Assembly: GCA_029781975.1 (NCBI GenBank) | Contig: JAKOVQ010000051.1 | Coordinates: 1-63,687, forward strand | Direction of reading: 5' to 3' | DNA length: 63,687 nucleotides | From: Acidobacteriota bacterium | GTDB taxonomy: Bacteria; Acidobacteriota; Thermoanaerobaculia; UBA5066 | Shown: piece by piece, positions 39,922-47,823 of the stretch | How the letters are laid out: every line of letters begins with the position of its first letter | Position numbering within the stretch: position 1 is the stretch's first letter | Made by a program: the position numbers and the translations under genes | The notes under the pieces: model-generated | What the model saw: the letters and a program-made list of their open reading frames with translations, nothing else | Database searches by the model: none | Told to the model about the DNA's origin: nothing

Positions 39922-41879
39922 GCGGCCGGCCGGGGACCCGGCTGGGCGTGACGAAGGCGGTGCTCTGGCTGCTCGTCGGCGTCGCGGCGGCCGTCGGGGT
40001 CGTCCGCTACCTCCTGGGCCTCGGGTTGACGACGTCGCTCAGCGACCGGACGCCGTGGGGCCTGTGGATCGGCTTCGACGTCCTGGCGGGCGTCGCGCTC
40101 GCCGCGGGCGGGTTCGTGATCGCCGGGACCGTCCACGTCCTCCATCTCGAGCGCTACCGCTCCCTGCTGAGGGCCGCCGTCCTGACGGCGTTCCTGGGCT
40201 ACGTGGCGGTGGTCCTCGGGCTCATGGTGGACCTCGGCCGCCCGTGGAACATCTGGCGGCCGACGCTCTTCTGGCAGCCGCACTCGGCCCTCTTCGAGGT
40301 CGCCTGGTGCGTCATGCTCTACCTCACGGTCCTCGCGCTCGAGTTCGCGCCGGTGGTGGCGGAGGGCCTCCGCCTCGCAAGGGTCGTCGCGTTCCTGCGC
40401 CGGTTCACGCTCCCCCTCGTCGTCGTCGGCATCGCGCTGTCGTCGCTCCACCAGTCGTCGCTCGGGACGCTCTTCGTGATCGCCCCGCACCGGGTCCACC
40501 CTCTCTGGTACTCCCCGCTCCTGCCGCTCCTGTTCCTGATCTCGGCCGTGGCCCTGGGCCTTTCGATGGTGGCGGTCGAGAGCCTGTCGTCCTCGTGGCT
40601 GTTCCATCGCGAGCCGGAGTGGGACCTGATCGGGGGGCTGACCCGGGCCGCCGCGCCCGTGCTCGCCGCCTACCTGCTGCTGCGTCTCGGCGACCTCGGC
40701 GCGCGCGGCCAGCTGCGCCTCCTCTTCGAGCCCTCGTGGCTGACCGCGTGGTTCGTCCTCGAGCTGGCCGTCGGCGTGGTCGTCCCCCTCCTCCTCTTCT
40801 CGCTCCCCAGCGTCCGGCGCCACCGGCGCGCGCTCGGGGCCGGAGCGTTCCTCTCGGTCGCCGGCCTCGTCCTCTACCGGATCGACGTGGGCGGCCTCGC
40901 GCACGCCGCGGGGTCGGGCGACGGCTACGTGCCGGCCCTCACCGAGCTGTCGATCAGCGTCGGCATCGTGGCCGCGATGGCGCTCGTCTTCCTCTTCTTC
41001 GTCGAGCACCTCCGGGTCTGGGACGAGCCCCCCGCGCCGGCCTCCCGCTTCCGGCCGGCGTTCACCGACCTCGTCTCCGGCGTCCGCGTCCGGGCGCCCT
41101 GGATGGGGGGCGCGAGGCTCTCCGCGCTGGCGTTCACCGTCGGGGCCGTGGCGGGGCTCGGGCTCGTGCAGGCGCGGGTCGCCCGGCGCTCGGAGCCGAG
41201 GCCCTTCCCGGTCTCGCCGCCGCGGTCGGTCCTCGCGCTCCGGGTCCCGCCGCACGCGGCGGGGACGGCGGACCGCCTCCTCCTGACGACGAGCCTCGTC
41301 GCGCCCGCGCCCGCGGTGGTGGAGTCCGCGCTGCTGATCGGGGGTCCCGAGCCCGGCAAGGGCGTCCTCTTCGCCCACGCGGCCCACCAGGCACGGCTCG
41401 GCGGGACCGGCGTCTCGTGCGTCCGCTGCCATCACCGCAATCGCCGCGGGGACCGCGCCACGTCGTGCGCGGCCTGCCACCGCGACGTCCACGCGAGGAC
41501 GGACACGTTCTCGCACGAGCGGCACGCGGCGGCCCTGGGGGGGAACGACGGGTGCGTGAGGTGCCACGCGGCCGGCGCCGCCCGCACGCGGGAAGGGTCG
41601 ACGCCGTGCGAGACCTGCCACGGGCGGGACGCGCGGCTGGGGACCGGGACGGCGCCCGCCGCGACGCGGCCGGCCGGGGTCGCCGTGGGCTACCGCGACG
41701 CGATGCACGGCCTGTGCGTCGCGTGCCACCGGCAGGAGGACGTCCGAAGGAGCGACGGGGCGGGCCGCAGCCGCTGCGCCTTCTGCCACAGGGCCGGGTC
41801 GGCCGGCGGGTCGGGCGGCGGCGGGTCGGGTCCCGGCGGGGACCCCGTCCTCGTGGCGCGGGCGGGGACGATGCCGTGA
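39918..41879 (+). CDS. NrfD-like quinone-interacting membrane subunit fused to a six-haem cytochrome c domain
   Basis: The protein has 653 residues. Residues 1 to about 400 are an NrfD/HmcC-like protein with about ten helices (AVLWLLVGVAAAVGVVRYLLG; TPWGLWIGFDVLAGVALAAGG; DLGRPWNIWRPTLFWQPHS). After another hydrophobic helix (ALAFTVGAVAGLGLVQARVA), the C-terminal region carries six CxxCH haem motifs between residues about 501 and 624: CVRCHH, CAACHR, CVRCHA, CETCHG, CVACHR, CAFCHR. Distal-His patterns (FAHAAH; FSHERH) are like those of class III cytochromes. In known Hmc the cytochrome (HmcA) is a separate protein; here it is covalently joined, so quinone site and periplasmic haem wire are one chain. 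Confidence 0.88.
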   Translation: MSGRPGTRLGVTKAVLWLLVGVAAAVGVVRYLLGLGLTTSLSDRTPWGLWIGFDVLAGVALAAGGFVIAGTVHVLHLERYRSLLRAAVLTAFLGYVAVVLGLMVDLGRPWNIWRPTLFWQPHSALFEVAWCVMLYLTVLALEFAPVVAEGLRLARVVAFLRRFTLPLVVVGIALSSLHQSSLGTLFVIAPHRVHPLWYSPLLPLLFLISAVALGLSMVAVESLSSSWLFHREPEWDLIGGLTRAAAPVLAAYLLLRLGDLGARGQLRLLFEPSWLTAWFVLELAVGVVVPLLLFSLPSVRRHRRALGAGAFLSVAGLVLYRIDVGGLAHAAGSGDGYVPALTELSISVGIVAAMALVFLFFVEHLRVWDEPPAPASRFRPAFTDLVSGVRVRAPWMGGARLSALAFTVGAVAGLGLVQARVARRSEPRPFPVSPPRSVLALRVPPHAAGTADRLLLTTSLVAPAPAVVESALLIGGPEPGKGVLFAHAAHQARLGGTGVSCVRCHHRNRRGDRATSCAACHRDVHARTDTFSHERHAAALGGNDGCVRCHAAGAARTREGSTPCETCHGRDARLGTGTAPAATRPAGVAVGYRDAMHGLCVACHRQEDVRRSDGAGRSRCAFCHRAGSAGGSGGGGSGPGGDPVLVARAGTMP

Positions 41880-42295
41880 GCGTCCCGGCGCCCCCGCGGC
41901 CGCGGGTCGCCGTCATCGACGACGAGCCGGACGTCTCGACGTTCCTCCAGCTGGCCCTCGAGGACGCGGGGTTCGACGTCCTGGTGTCGAACACGCCCGT
42001 GAGCGTCCTTCAGGGGCTGCGCGCCTTCGCGCCCCACGTGATCTGCCTCGACGTGGTGATGCCGGAGCGCCTCGGCCCCTCGCTCCTCACGGACATCCGG
42101 CGGACCGAGGAGCTCCGGGAGGTCCCGGTGGTGATCCTCTCGGGCCTGCCCGACGGGGCCCGGACGCTCGACGGCCTCGACAGCGGGGGAGGCGGGCCCC
42201 CGCCGGCCGCGTTCCTCGAGAAGCCGATCGACGCCGCCGCCCTGGTCCTCACCGTCCGGCGGCTCCTGGCCGGCGGGAGCCGGGCACGGCCGTGA
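41876..42295 (+). CDS. single-domain response regulator (Rrf1-like)
   Basis: The 139-residue receiver has VIDDEPDV, phospho-acceptor Asp in VICLDVVMPE, Ser in VILSGLP and Lys in AFLEKPID. Starts at GTG overlapping the NrfD-cytochrome stop. A stand-alone receiver directly after hmc genes parallels Rrf1 of the Desulfovibrio hmc operon. No DNA-binding domain. Confidence 0.88.
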   Translation: MSVPAPPRPRVAVIDDEPDVSTFLQLALEDAGFDVLVSNTPVSVLQGLRAFAPHVICLDVVMPERLGPSLLTDIRRTEELREVPVVILSGLPDGARTLDGLDSGGGGPPPAAFLEKPIDAAALVLTVRRLLAGGSRARP

Positions 42296-43776
42296 GCTCC
42301 TGCCCGTGGCTCCCCGCCGATCGGACGCTGCTGTTCGACGAGATCCCGTGCAGCATCGTGGTGGTCGACCGGAGCTACACCATCGTGGACCGCAACCCGG
42401 CGTTCGCCGCGATCTGGGGCGACGGCCTCGGCGCGACCTGCCACGAGCTGACGCGCGGGCGCCCCGGACCGTGCTCGGGCTGCCCGGCCGAGAAGACGTT
42501 CCGGGACGGGGAGCGTCGGGTCCTTGCGCAGAACGGCCGGGACCGCCACGGCAAGCCGGTCCACACGCTCGTCCACGTGGCGCCCGTCCACGACGCGGGG
42601 GGATCGGTGTCGCACGTGGCGATCATGTCCACCGACCTGACCGTCACGCGGCGGCTGCAGGAGGAGTACCAGACTCTGTTCGAGCAGGTCCCGTGCTTCG
42701 TGGCCGTCGTCGACCGCGACCTCCGCGTCGTCAAGGCCAACCGCCTGTTCCGCCGGGTCTTCGGCGAGCCGGACGGGGAACGCTGCTACGCGCTCTTCAA
42801 GCACCGCCAGGAGAAGTGCGACGACTGCCCGGCCGAGCGGACGTTCGGCGACGGCGGGACGCACACGTCCCGCCACGTCGGCGTCTCGAGGGCGGGGGAG
42901 GAGACCCATTACCTGGTGTCGACCGCCGCCCTTCAGCCGGGCGACGACGGCCCGACCCACGTGATCGAGATGGCGCTGGACCTCACCGACCTGACGCGTC
43001 TCGAGCGCGAGAAGCTGGAGGCGGAGCGGCTCGCCGCGGTCGGCCAGACGGTGGCCGGGCTGGCGCACGGGGTGAAGAACATGCTCACGGGCCTCGAGGG
43101 AGGGATGTACGTCACCTCCACCGGGCTCAAGCGGGGCGACCCGAAGCGGACCAGCCAGGGATGGGAGATGCTGGAGCGCAACATCGGGCGCATCTCCTCC
43201 CTGGTGAAGAGCCTCCTGGCGTTCTCGCGAGGGGAGGGCCCCCGGCCCTCGCGGTTCGACCCGGGCGAGGTCGTGCGGGAGATCCACGACCTGTTCTGCC
43301 AGAGCGCGGCGCGGCACGGGGTGGAGCTCCGCGTCGACGCGGGGGCGGCGCCGGTCGGCCCGGTGGTCATGGACCGCGACGGCCTCCGCTCCTGTCTCGA
43401 GAACCTCGTCTCGAACGCCCTCGACGCCTGCCTCGTGAGCGGACCGGCGCCCTGCGTCATCGACATGCGGCTCCTCGAGCGCGACGGGACCGTGACGTTC
43501 GAGGTCGCCGATTCCGGCTGCGGCATGGACTACGACGTCAAGCAGAAGGTCTTCACGAGCTTCTTCAGCACGAAGGGGGCGGGCGGCACGGGGCTCGGGC
43601 TCCTCCTCACCCGGAAGTTCGTCCAGCAGCACGGCGGCACGATCACGTTCGACTCCACGCCGGGACGGGGGACGACGTTCCGGCTGAGCTTCCCGCGGCA
43701 GCGCCTGCCGGAGCTCCCGCCGGAGGGCGGTCCCGGGGCCACGGATCCGGAATGCGGTTCATCGAGGAGGCAGTAG
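42292..43776 (+). CDS. double-PAS histidine kinase with repeated Cys motifs
   Basis: The protein has 494 residues from GTG 42292, overlapping the previous stop. Two tandem PAS domains (about 10-120 and 125-235) each carry the same pattern, C-x10-C-x2-C followed by PAE-[KR]-TF (Cys50/61/64 and Cys165/176/179), suggesting a bound metal, Fe-S cluster or redox-switching thiols. There are no membrane helices, so it is cytoplasmic. HisKA: GLAHGVKNMLTGL. ATPase: LENLVSNALDAC, DSGCGMDY, GTGLGLLLTRKF. A redox-sensing kinase for the adjacent receivers is likely. Confidence 0.88.
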   Translation: MSSCPWLPADRTLLFDEIPCSIVVVDRSYTIVDRNPAFAAIWGDGLGATCHELTRGRPGPCSGCPAEKTFRDGERRVLAQNGRDRHGKPVHTLVHVAPVHDAGGSVSHVAIMSTDLTVTRRLQEEYQTLFEQVPCFVAVVDRDLRVVKANRLFRRVFGEPDGERCYALFKHRQEKCDDCPAERTFGDGGTHTSRHVGVSRAGEETHYLVSTAALQPGDDGPTHVIEMALDLTDLTRLEREKLEAERLAAVGQTVAGLAHGVKNMLTGLEGGMYVTSTGLKRGDPKRTSQGWEMLERNIGRISSLVKSLLAFSRGEGPRPSRFDPGEVVREIHDLFCQSAARHGVELRVDAGAAPVGPVVMDRDGLRSCLENLVSNALDACLVSGPAPCVIDMRLLERDGTVTFEVADSGCGMDYDVKQKVFTSFFSTKGAGGTGLGLLLTRKFVQQHGGTITFDSTPGRGTTFRLSFPRQRLPELPPEGGPGATDPECGSSRRQ

Positions 43777-43781
43777 GAGCC

Positions 43782-44333
43782 ATGCGCAGGCCAGAAGAGC
43801 TCACCGTTCTCGTGGTGGACGACGATCCCGACGTGACCCTGTTCCTCGGCTCGGTGCTCGAGGACGCCGGCTTCCGGGTCGCGACGGCCGGCGGCGGGCT
43901 GGAGGCGCTCGAGCGCCTGCGGCGGGGCCCCCTGCCCGACCTCATCTCGCTCGACCTCGTCATGCCGGGTCACTCCGGCATCCGCGTGCTCCACGACCTC
44001 CGCAAGCACCCCGAGTGGTCCCGCATCCCCGTCATCGTGGTCAGCGGCCACAGCCGCGAGCCCGAGGTCCGGCGCGGGCTCGACGAGGTGCTCGCCGACA
44101 GCGCGCTCTCCGGACCGTCCCTCTACCTGGAGAAGCCGGTCACGGCGGACAGCTACGTGGAGGCGGTGTGCCGCGTCCTGGAGGTCGACCGGGCGGCCGA
44201 GAGCCCCGGGGCAGGGGACGCCGACCGGCTCCGGAGCGAGGTGGCGGCGCTGATCTCCGGGGCGGGCCCGGACGCCCTGGAGGCGGCCCTCCAGGCCCTG
44301 CGGGCCGGCCCGCGGCGCGCGGACGGCCGGTGA
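43782..44333 (+). CDS. response regulator with short C-terminal extension
   Basis: The protein has 183 residues from the ATG at 43782 (TAGGAGCC upstream, 5 bases after the kinase stop); an ATG at 43752 inside the kinase gene is possible but less favoured. Receiver residues: VVDDDPDV, Asp in LISLDLVMPG, Ser in VVSGHS, Lys in YLEKPVT. The last 45 residues are an Ala/Gly/Arg-rich tail without a recognised output domain. Likely partner of the kinase just upstream. Confidence 0.87.
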   Translation: MRRPEELTVLVVDDDPDVTLFLGSVLEDAGFRVATAGGGLEALERLRRGPLPDLISLDLVMPGHSGIRVLHDLRKHPEWSRIPVIVVSGHSREPEVRRGLDEVLADSALSGPSLYLEKPVTADSYVEAVCRVLEVDRAAESPGAGDADRLRSEVAALISGAGPDALEAALQALRAGPRRADGR

Positions 44334-44364
44334 GCGGGCCCCGCGGACCGGAAAGGAGGGAGAG

Positions 44365-44769
44365 ATGGCGCAGCCGCCCGTCCGGCCCCGCGTCCTGATC
44401 ATCGACGACGAGCAGGACGTGGTGACCTACCTCGAGAGCGTCCTGAACGACAACGGGTTCGAGGCGACCGGGACGACCGACGGCGCGGAGGGGCTCGCCC
44501 TGGCGCGGCGCCTCCGGCCCGACCTGATCTGCCTCGACGTCGTCATGCCCCCGCCGACGGGCGTGAGGGTCTACCGGGACCTGCGCGGCGATCCGGCCCT
44601 CGCCGCGATCCCCGTCGTGATGGTCACCGGCGTCCAGAAGGAGTTCAAGGGGTTCATCCACCACCGCAAGCTCGTGCGGCCGCCCGACGCCTACGTCTCG
44701 AAGCCGTTCGACGTCGCCGAGCTCCTCGCCACCCTGCGGCGGCTCCTCCCAGCGGCGGCGAGCGCGTAG
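44365..44769 (+). CDS. single-domain response regulator
   Basis: The 134-residue receiver has IIDDEQDV, phospho-acceptor Asp in LICLDVVMPP, Thr in MVTGVQ and Lys in YVSKPFD. AAAGGAGGGAG lies upstream of the ATG. Third receiver in the plus-strand run after the redox complex. It ends before a bidirectional-terminator-like hairpin. Confidence 0.9.
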   Translation: MAQPPVRPRVLIIDDEQDVVTYLESVLNDNGFEATGTTDGAEGLALARRLRPDLICLDVVMPPPTGVRVYRDLRGDPALAAIPVVMVTGVQKEFKGFIHHRKLVRPPDAYVSKPFDVAELLATLRRLLPAAASA

Positions 44770-44805
44770 GGCCGGGCTTGCCCGGGGGCCGACGGGCGCG
44801 GCGAG

Positions 44806-44845
44806 GCATCGAGCGGCCTCGAGCGGCCCCGAGCGGGCTCGATGC
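44806..44845. terminator. hairpin between convergent response-regulator genes
   Basis: GCATCGAGC (44806-44814) pairs perfectly with GCTCGATGC (44837-44845), enclosing 22 bases that can form further GC pairs. It lies between the plus-strand run ending at 44769 and the minus-strand run ending at 44871, where a bidirectional terminator is expected. No T-run is obvious. Confidence 0.5.
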
Positions 44846-44870
44846 GGCCTCGGGGCCTCGGGGCGACGCC

Positions 44871-45266
44871 TTATCGCGGGACCGCGACGAGGGAGTCGAG
44901 CGCCGCGAGCAGCTGCGCCGGGTCGACCGGCTTGTCGAGGAAGGCGTCGGGCCGGTGCGCCTTCGCGTGCTCGAGGAAGGCGTGGTAGTCGGTGGTGAGC
45001 TTCTCCTGGATGCCGCTCACGACGACGACCCGGACGCCTTCCAGCCGGGGGTTCCTGCGGATGGCGACGAGCGCCGAGAGGCCGCCGCGCCGCGGCATCA
45101 TCAGGTCGAGCAGCACGACGTCCGGCGGCTCCTCCTCGACGAGCCGGAGCCCCTCGTCGGCCGCCTGGGCGGTCCTCACGCTCCAGCCGTTGTCGGAGAG
45201 GAGCGTCCCGATGTAGGTGGTGATGTCCGGGTCGTCGTCGACGACGACCGCGCTGCGCTGCTTCAT
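44871..45266 (-). CDS. single-domain response regulator at the end of the sat operon
   Basis: The 131-residue receiver has VVDDDPDI, phospho-acceptor Asp in VVLLDLMMPR, Ser in VVSGIQ and Lys in AFLDKPVD. GGAGGCGAC precedes the ATG. It lies 72 bases downstream of sat on the same strand and converges with the other receivers; probably a member of the same signalling set. Confidence 0.88.
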   Translation of the reverse strand: MKQRSAVVVDDDPDITTYIGTLLSDNGWSVRTAQAADEGLRLVEEEPPDVVLLDLMMPRRGGLSALVAIRRNPRLEGVRVVVVSGIQEKLTTDYHAFLEHAKAHRPDAFLDKPVDPAQLLAALDSLVAVPR

Positions 45267-45338
45267 GTCGCCTCCGGAAGGGCTGGAGAAGCGGCGAGCC
45301 CGTCCGGCCGGGGCCCGCCGCTCTCCCGTTCGGCGCCG

Positions 45339-46604
45339 CTAGACCTTGGCGGCGCCCGTGGCGTGACCGTGCAGCTTGATCTCGACCTTCTGCTCGACGC
45401 TGTCGTAGTACTCCTTCAGGATGGCGACGACCTCGGGCTTGGAGAACTCCGGCGGGACCATCTTCCCCTCGCTCATCAGCTTGCGCAGGAGGGTGCCGGA
45501 GAGGAGGAGGCGCGCGCCTCCCTTGTACCGTCCCTCGTCGTCGATGACGGCCTTGCTGGAGTGCGGGCAGGTCTTCATCGACGCCATCGTCCCGCACTCG
45601 TAGCAGTAGAACGTCCAGTCGAGGGGAAGGGGCTTGAGCGCGAGGGCGTCCGAGGGGATCTCGTGGAAGATCGTCTGCGCGTCGAACGGGCCGTAGTAGT
45701 CACCGACGCCGGCGTGGTCGCGGCCGACGATCAGGTGGGAGCAGCCGAAGTTCTGGCGGAAGACGGCGTGCAGGAGCGCCTCGCGCGGGCCGGCGTACCG
45801 CATCTCCATCGGGTAGCCGCCCTGCATGACGCGCTCCTTCCGGAAGTACTTGTTCACGAGGGCGTCGATGGCGCGGACCCGGACCTCGGCGGGGATGTCC
45901 CCCTCCTTGAGCTTGCCGACGAGCTGGTGGATGTAGACGCCGTCGCACACCTCGATCGCGATCCAGGCGAGGTACGCGTGGGAGTTGTGCATGGGGTTGC
46001 GCAGCTGGAGGGCGGCGACCGTCGTCCAGCCCCGCTCCTCGAACTGGGCGCGGGCCTCGACCGGGCGCTGGTAGATCCCCTTGAACATCTCGGGGTAGTA
46101 CGACTCGGAGACCACCTTCACCGGCCCGGCCAGGTTGACGGGCGCCTGCTCCATCACCTTCTGCACGCCGGGGTGCTTCGCGTCGAGGGTCCGGAAGACC
46201 TGCTTGCACTCGAGCTCTTTGTCGATGACGTACTTCTCCGTCACCTTCATCGTGCCCATCAGGGCGTCGGTCTCGGTGTCCCAGAGGGCGACCTCGTCCC
46301 CGGCCTTGAGCGGGTCGGCCACCCAGGGCTCGGCCGAGAGGGTGATCGGGATGGGCCAGAAGAGGTTCCCCTGCGAGGGGAGCTGGTAGGAGTTGCAGCT
46401 GCCCTTCCAGTCCTCGTAGCCCATGAACCCGCGGAGGGGCGTGAAAGCGCCGATCCCCATCATGATGAGGTCGGACGTCTCCCGGCTCGTCATCGGAACC
46501 TTGGGGAGCTTCTGGGCCTTCGCGATCTCCGCGTCCCGCTCCTTTCCCTCGAGGAGGAGGGGGAGGAGGACCTTGCTTCCGTGGGGCGGTACGAGCTTCG
46601 ACAT
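45339..46604 (-). CDS. sat: ATP sulfurylase (sulfate adenylyltransferase)
   Basis: The 421-residue enzyme activates sulfate to adenosine-5'-phosphosulfate (APS) with ATP, the first step of dissimilatory sulfate reduction. Active-site motifs: [12 protein letters not shown] (the QxRNPxHxxH signature) and [12 protein letters not shown]. The C-terminal zinc-binding pattern typical of dissimilatory Sat is present (CYECGTM and KTCPHSS). GAAAGGAGACCGCC precedes the ATG. It lies 57 bases downstream of qmoC, giving a transcript that covers APS formation, APS reduction and the Qmo complex. Confidence 0.97.
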   Translation of the reverse strand: MSKLVPPHGSKVLLPLLLEGKERDAEIAKAQKLPKVPMTSRETSDLIMMGIGAFTPLRGFMGYEDWKGSCNSYQLPSQGNLFWPIPITLSAEPWVADPLKAGDEVALWDTETDALMGTMKVTEKYVIDKELECKQVFRTLDAKHPGVQKVMEQAPVNLAGPVKVVSESYYPEMFKGIYQRPVEARAQFEERGWTTVAALQLRNPMHNSHAYLAWIAIEVCDGVYIHQLVGKLKEGDIPAEVRVRAIDALVNKYFRKERVMQGGYPMEMRYAGPREALLHAVFRQNFGCSHLIVGRDHAGVGDYYGPFDAQTIFHEIPSDALALKPLPLDWTFYCYECGTMASMKTCPHSSKAVIDDEGRYKGGARLLLSGTLLRKLMSEGKMVPPEFSKPEVVAILKEYYDSVEQKVEIKLHGHATGAAKV

Positions 46605-46661
46605 GGTGGCGGTCTCCTTTCGTTTCCGGTGGCGCGGTCGGCGATCCGGGTTCCGGCGGTC

Positions 46662-47813
46662 TCAGGTCTCCTGGAGCCGGTCCCGGCCCGCCGGGGGCGC
46701 CGCGGCGTCCGGGGGGGCTGCCATCCGCTGGTGGACCATGGCGAGGGACCGGTAGAAGAGGTGCGCGAACTTCGAGTAGGGGAGCGTGAGGAAGAGGTTG
46801 AGGACGACGCCCAGGTGGACGATGTAGAGGGAGACGGCGAAGGCCGGGGAGAGGAAGAGCCGGCCGACCTCGGACAGGACGCCGGTCAGGATGACGAGGG
46901 AGACGACGGTGAGGAAGTAGGTGTCGAAGGCGGTCGACGTCCCCGGGCCGTTCGAGCCGGAGAGCCGTCCGGCGACGAGGAGGACGCCCCCGACGACCAG
47001 GAGGACCGCCGACAGGTTGCCGAGGATCTTGTACGGGTGCGAGAGGGCGAGCGGCATCGCCAGCCCCTGGACGTAGATGCCGACGATCAGGAGGCCGGAG
47101 GTGACCGCGGCGCCGACGAACCCCCAGAAGAGGAGGAGGTGACCGGTGAATCGCGGGTGCGCGGCATGGCACGAGCGGAAGCGCTTGTGTCCGGCGATCT
47201 CGGCCGCCACCGGCAGGAGGCTCTGCCAGAACGACCCCGACCGGGGCGTCGCCGCGCCCCAGAGCGCCCAGAGCCTCCGTCCGCTCACCCAGCTGGCGAG
47301 GACGACCCAGGCGGCGACCGGGAAGAAGACCGCGTAGATCAGGGCGTGCGGAACGACCTCCTCGAACGCGGTGAGCGTGCTCGGGAACGTCAGGTGCGAC
47401 GTGGCGGCGAGGAGCGCCGCCCAGAAGAGGACGGGCAGGAGCAGCAGCAGGGGGGCCGTCGTCGCGGCCCGCGCGACGAACCGTCCGAGGAAGGCCGGGA
47501 AGGCGAGTCTCTCGACCAGGACCGAGCGGACCGCCTGGAGCACGTCGCCCGGGCGCGCGTCGCGCGGGCAGCGCAGCGAGCAGTCGTTGCACTGGTGGCA
47601 GAGCCAGACCGCGGGGTCGGCGGCGAGGTTCTCGGCCAGCCCCCACTGGGCCGAGAGCATCTGGCGCCTGGGGAACGGCGCATCGGACGGGGCCAGCTCG
47701 CAGACGGCCGAGCAGGTGGCGCACTGGTAGCAGCGGGAGGCCGTGGCGCCGCCGCGGCGCGCGAGCTCCCGCCGGAAGGCGGGGGAGGGGAGGACGAGGG
47801 GAACGCTCGCCAT
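46662..47813 (-). CDS. qmoC: QmoC, membrane subunit of the quinone-interacting oxidoreductase
   Basis: The 383-residue protein has an HdrC-like N-terminus with two [4Fe-4S] sets (CYQCATCSAVCELAP; CHQCNDCSLRCP) fused to a NarI-like cytochrome b region with about six helices (TTAPLLLLLPVLFWAALLAA; HALIYAVFFPVAAWVVLA; HLLLFWGFVGAAVTSGLLI; YIVHLGVVLNLFLTLPYSKF). QmoC takes electrons from menaquinol and feeds QmoAB and AprAB. It follows qmoB by 10 bases. Confidence 0.96.
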   Translation of the reverse strand: MASVPLVLPSPAFRRELARRGGATASRCYQCATCSAVCELAPSDAPFPRRQMLSAQWGLAENLAADPAVWLCHQCNDCSLRCPRDARPGDVLQAVRSVLVERLAFPAFLGRFVARAATTAPLLLLLPVLFWAALLAATSHLTFPSTLTAFEEVVPHALIYAVFFPVAAWVVLASWVSGRRLWALWGAATPRSGSFWQSLLPVAAEIAGHKRFRSCHAAHPRFTGHLLLFWGFVGAAVTSGLLIVGIYVQGLAMPLALSHPYKILGNLSAVLLVVGGVLLVAGRLSGSNGPGTSTAFDTYFLTVVSLVILTGVLSEVGRLFLSPAFAVSLYIVHLGVVLNLFLTLPYSKFAHLFYRSLAMVHQRMAAPPDAAAPPAGRDRLQET

Positions 47814-47823
47814 GATGCCTCCG

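Noticed and set aside
40925-45597. Possible additional minus-strand genes opposite the response-regulator run
   Set aside because: All are shadows; each overlapping plus-strand gene has intact receiver or kinase motifs and overlapping start/stop signals.
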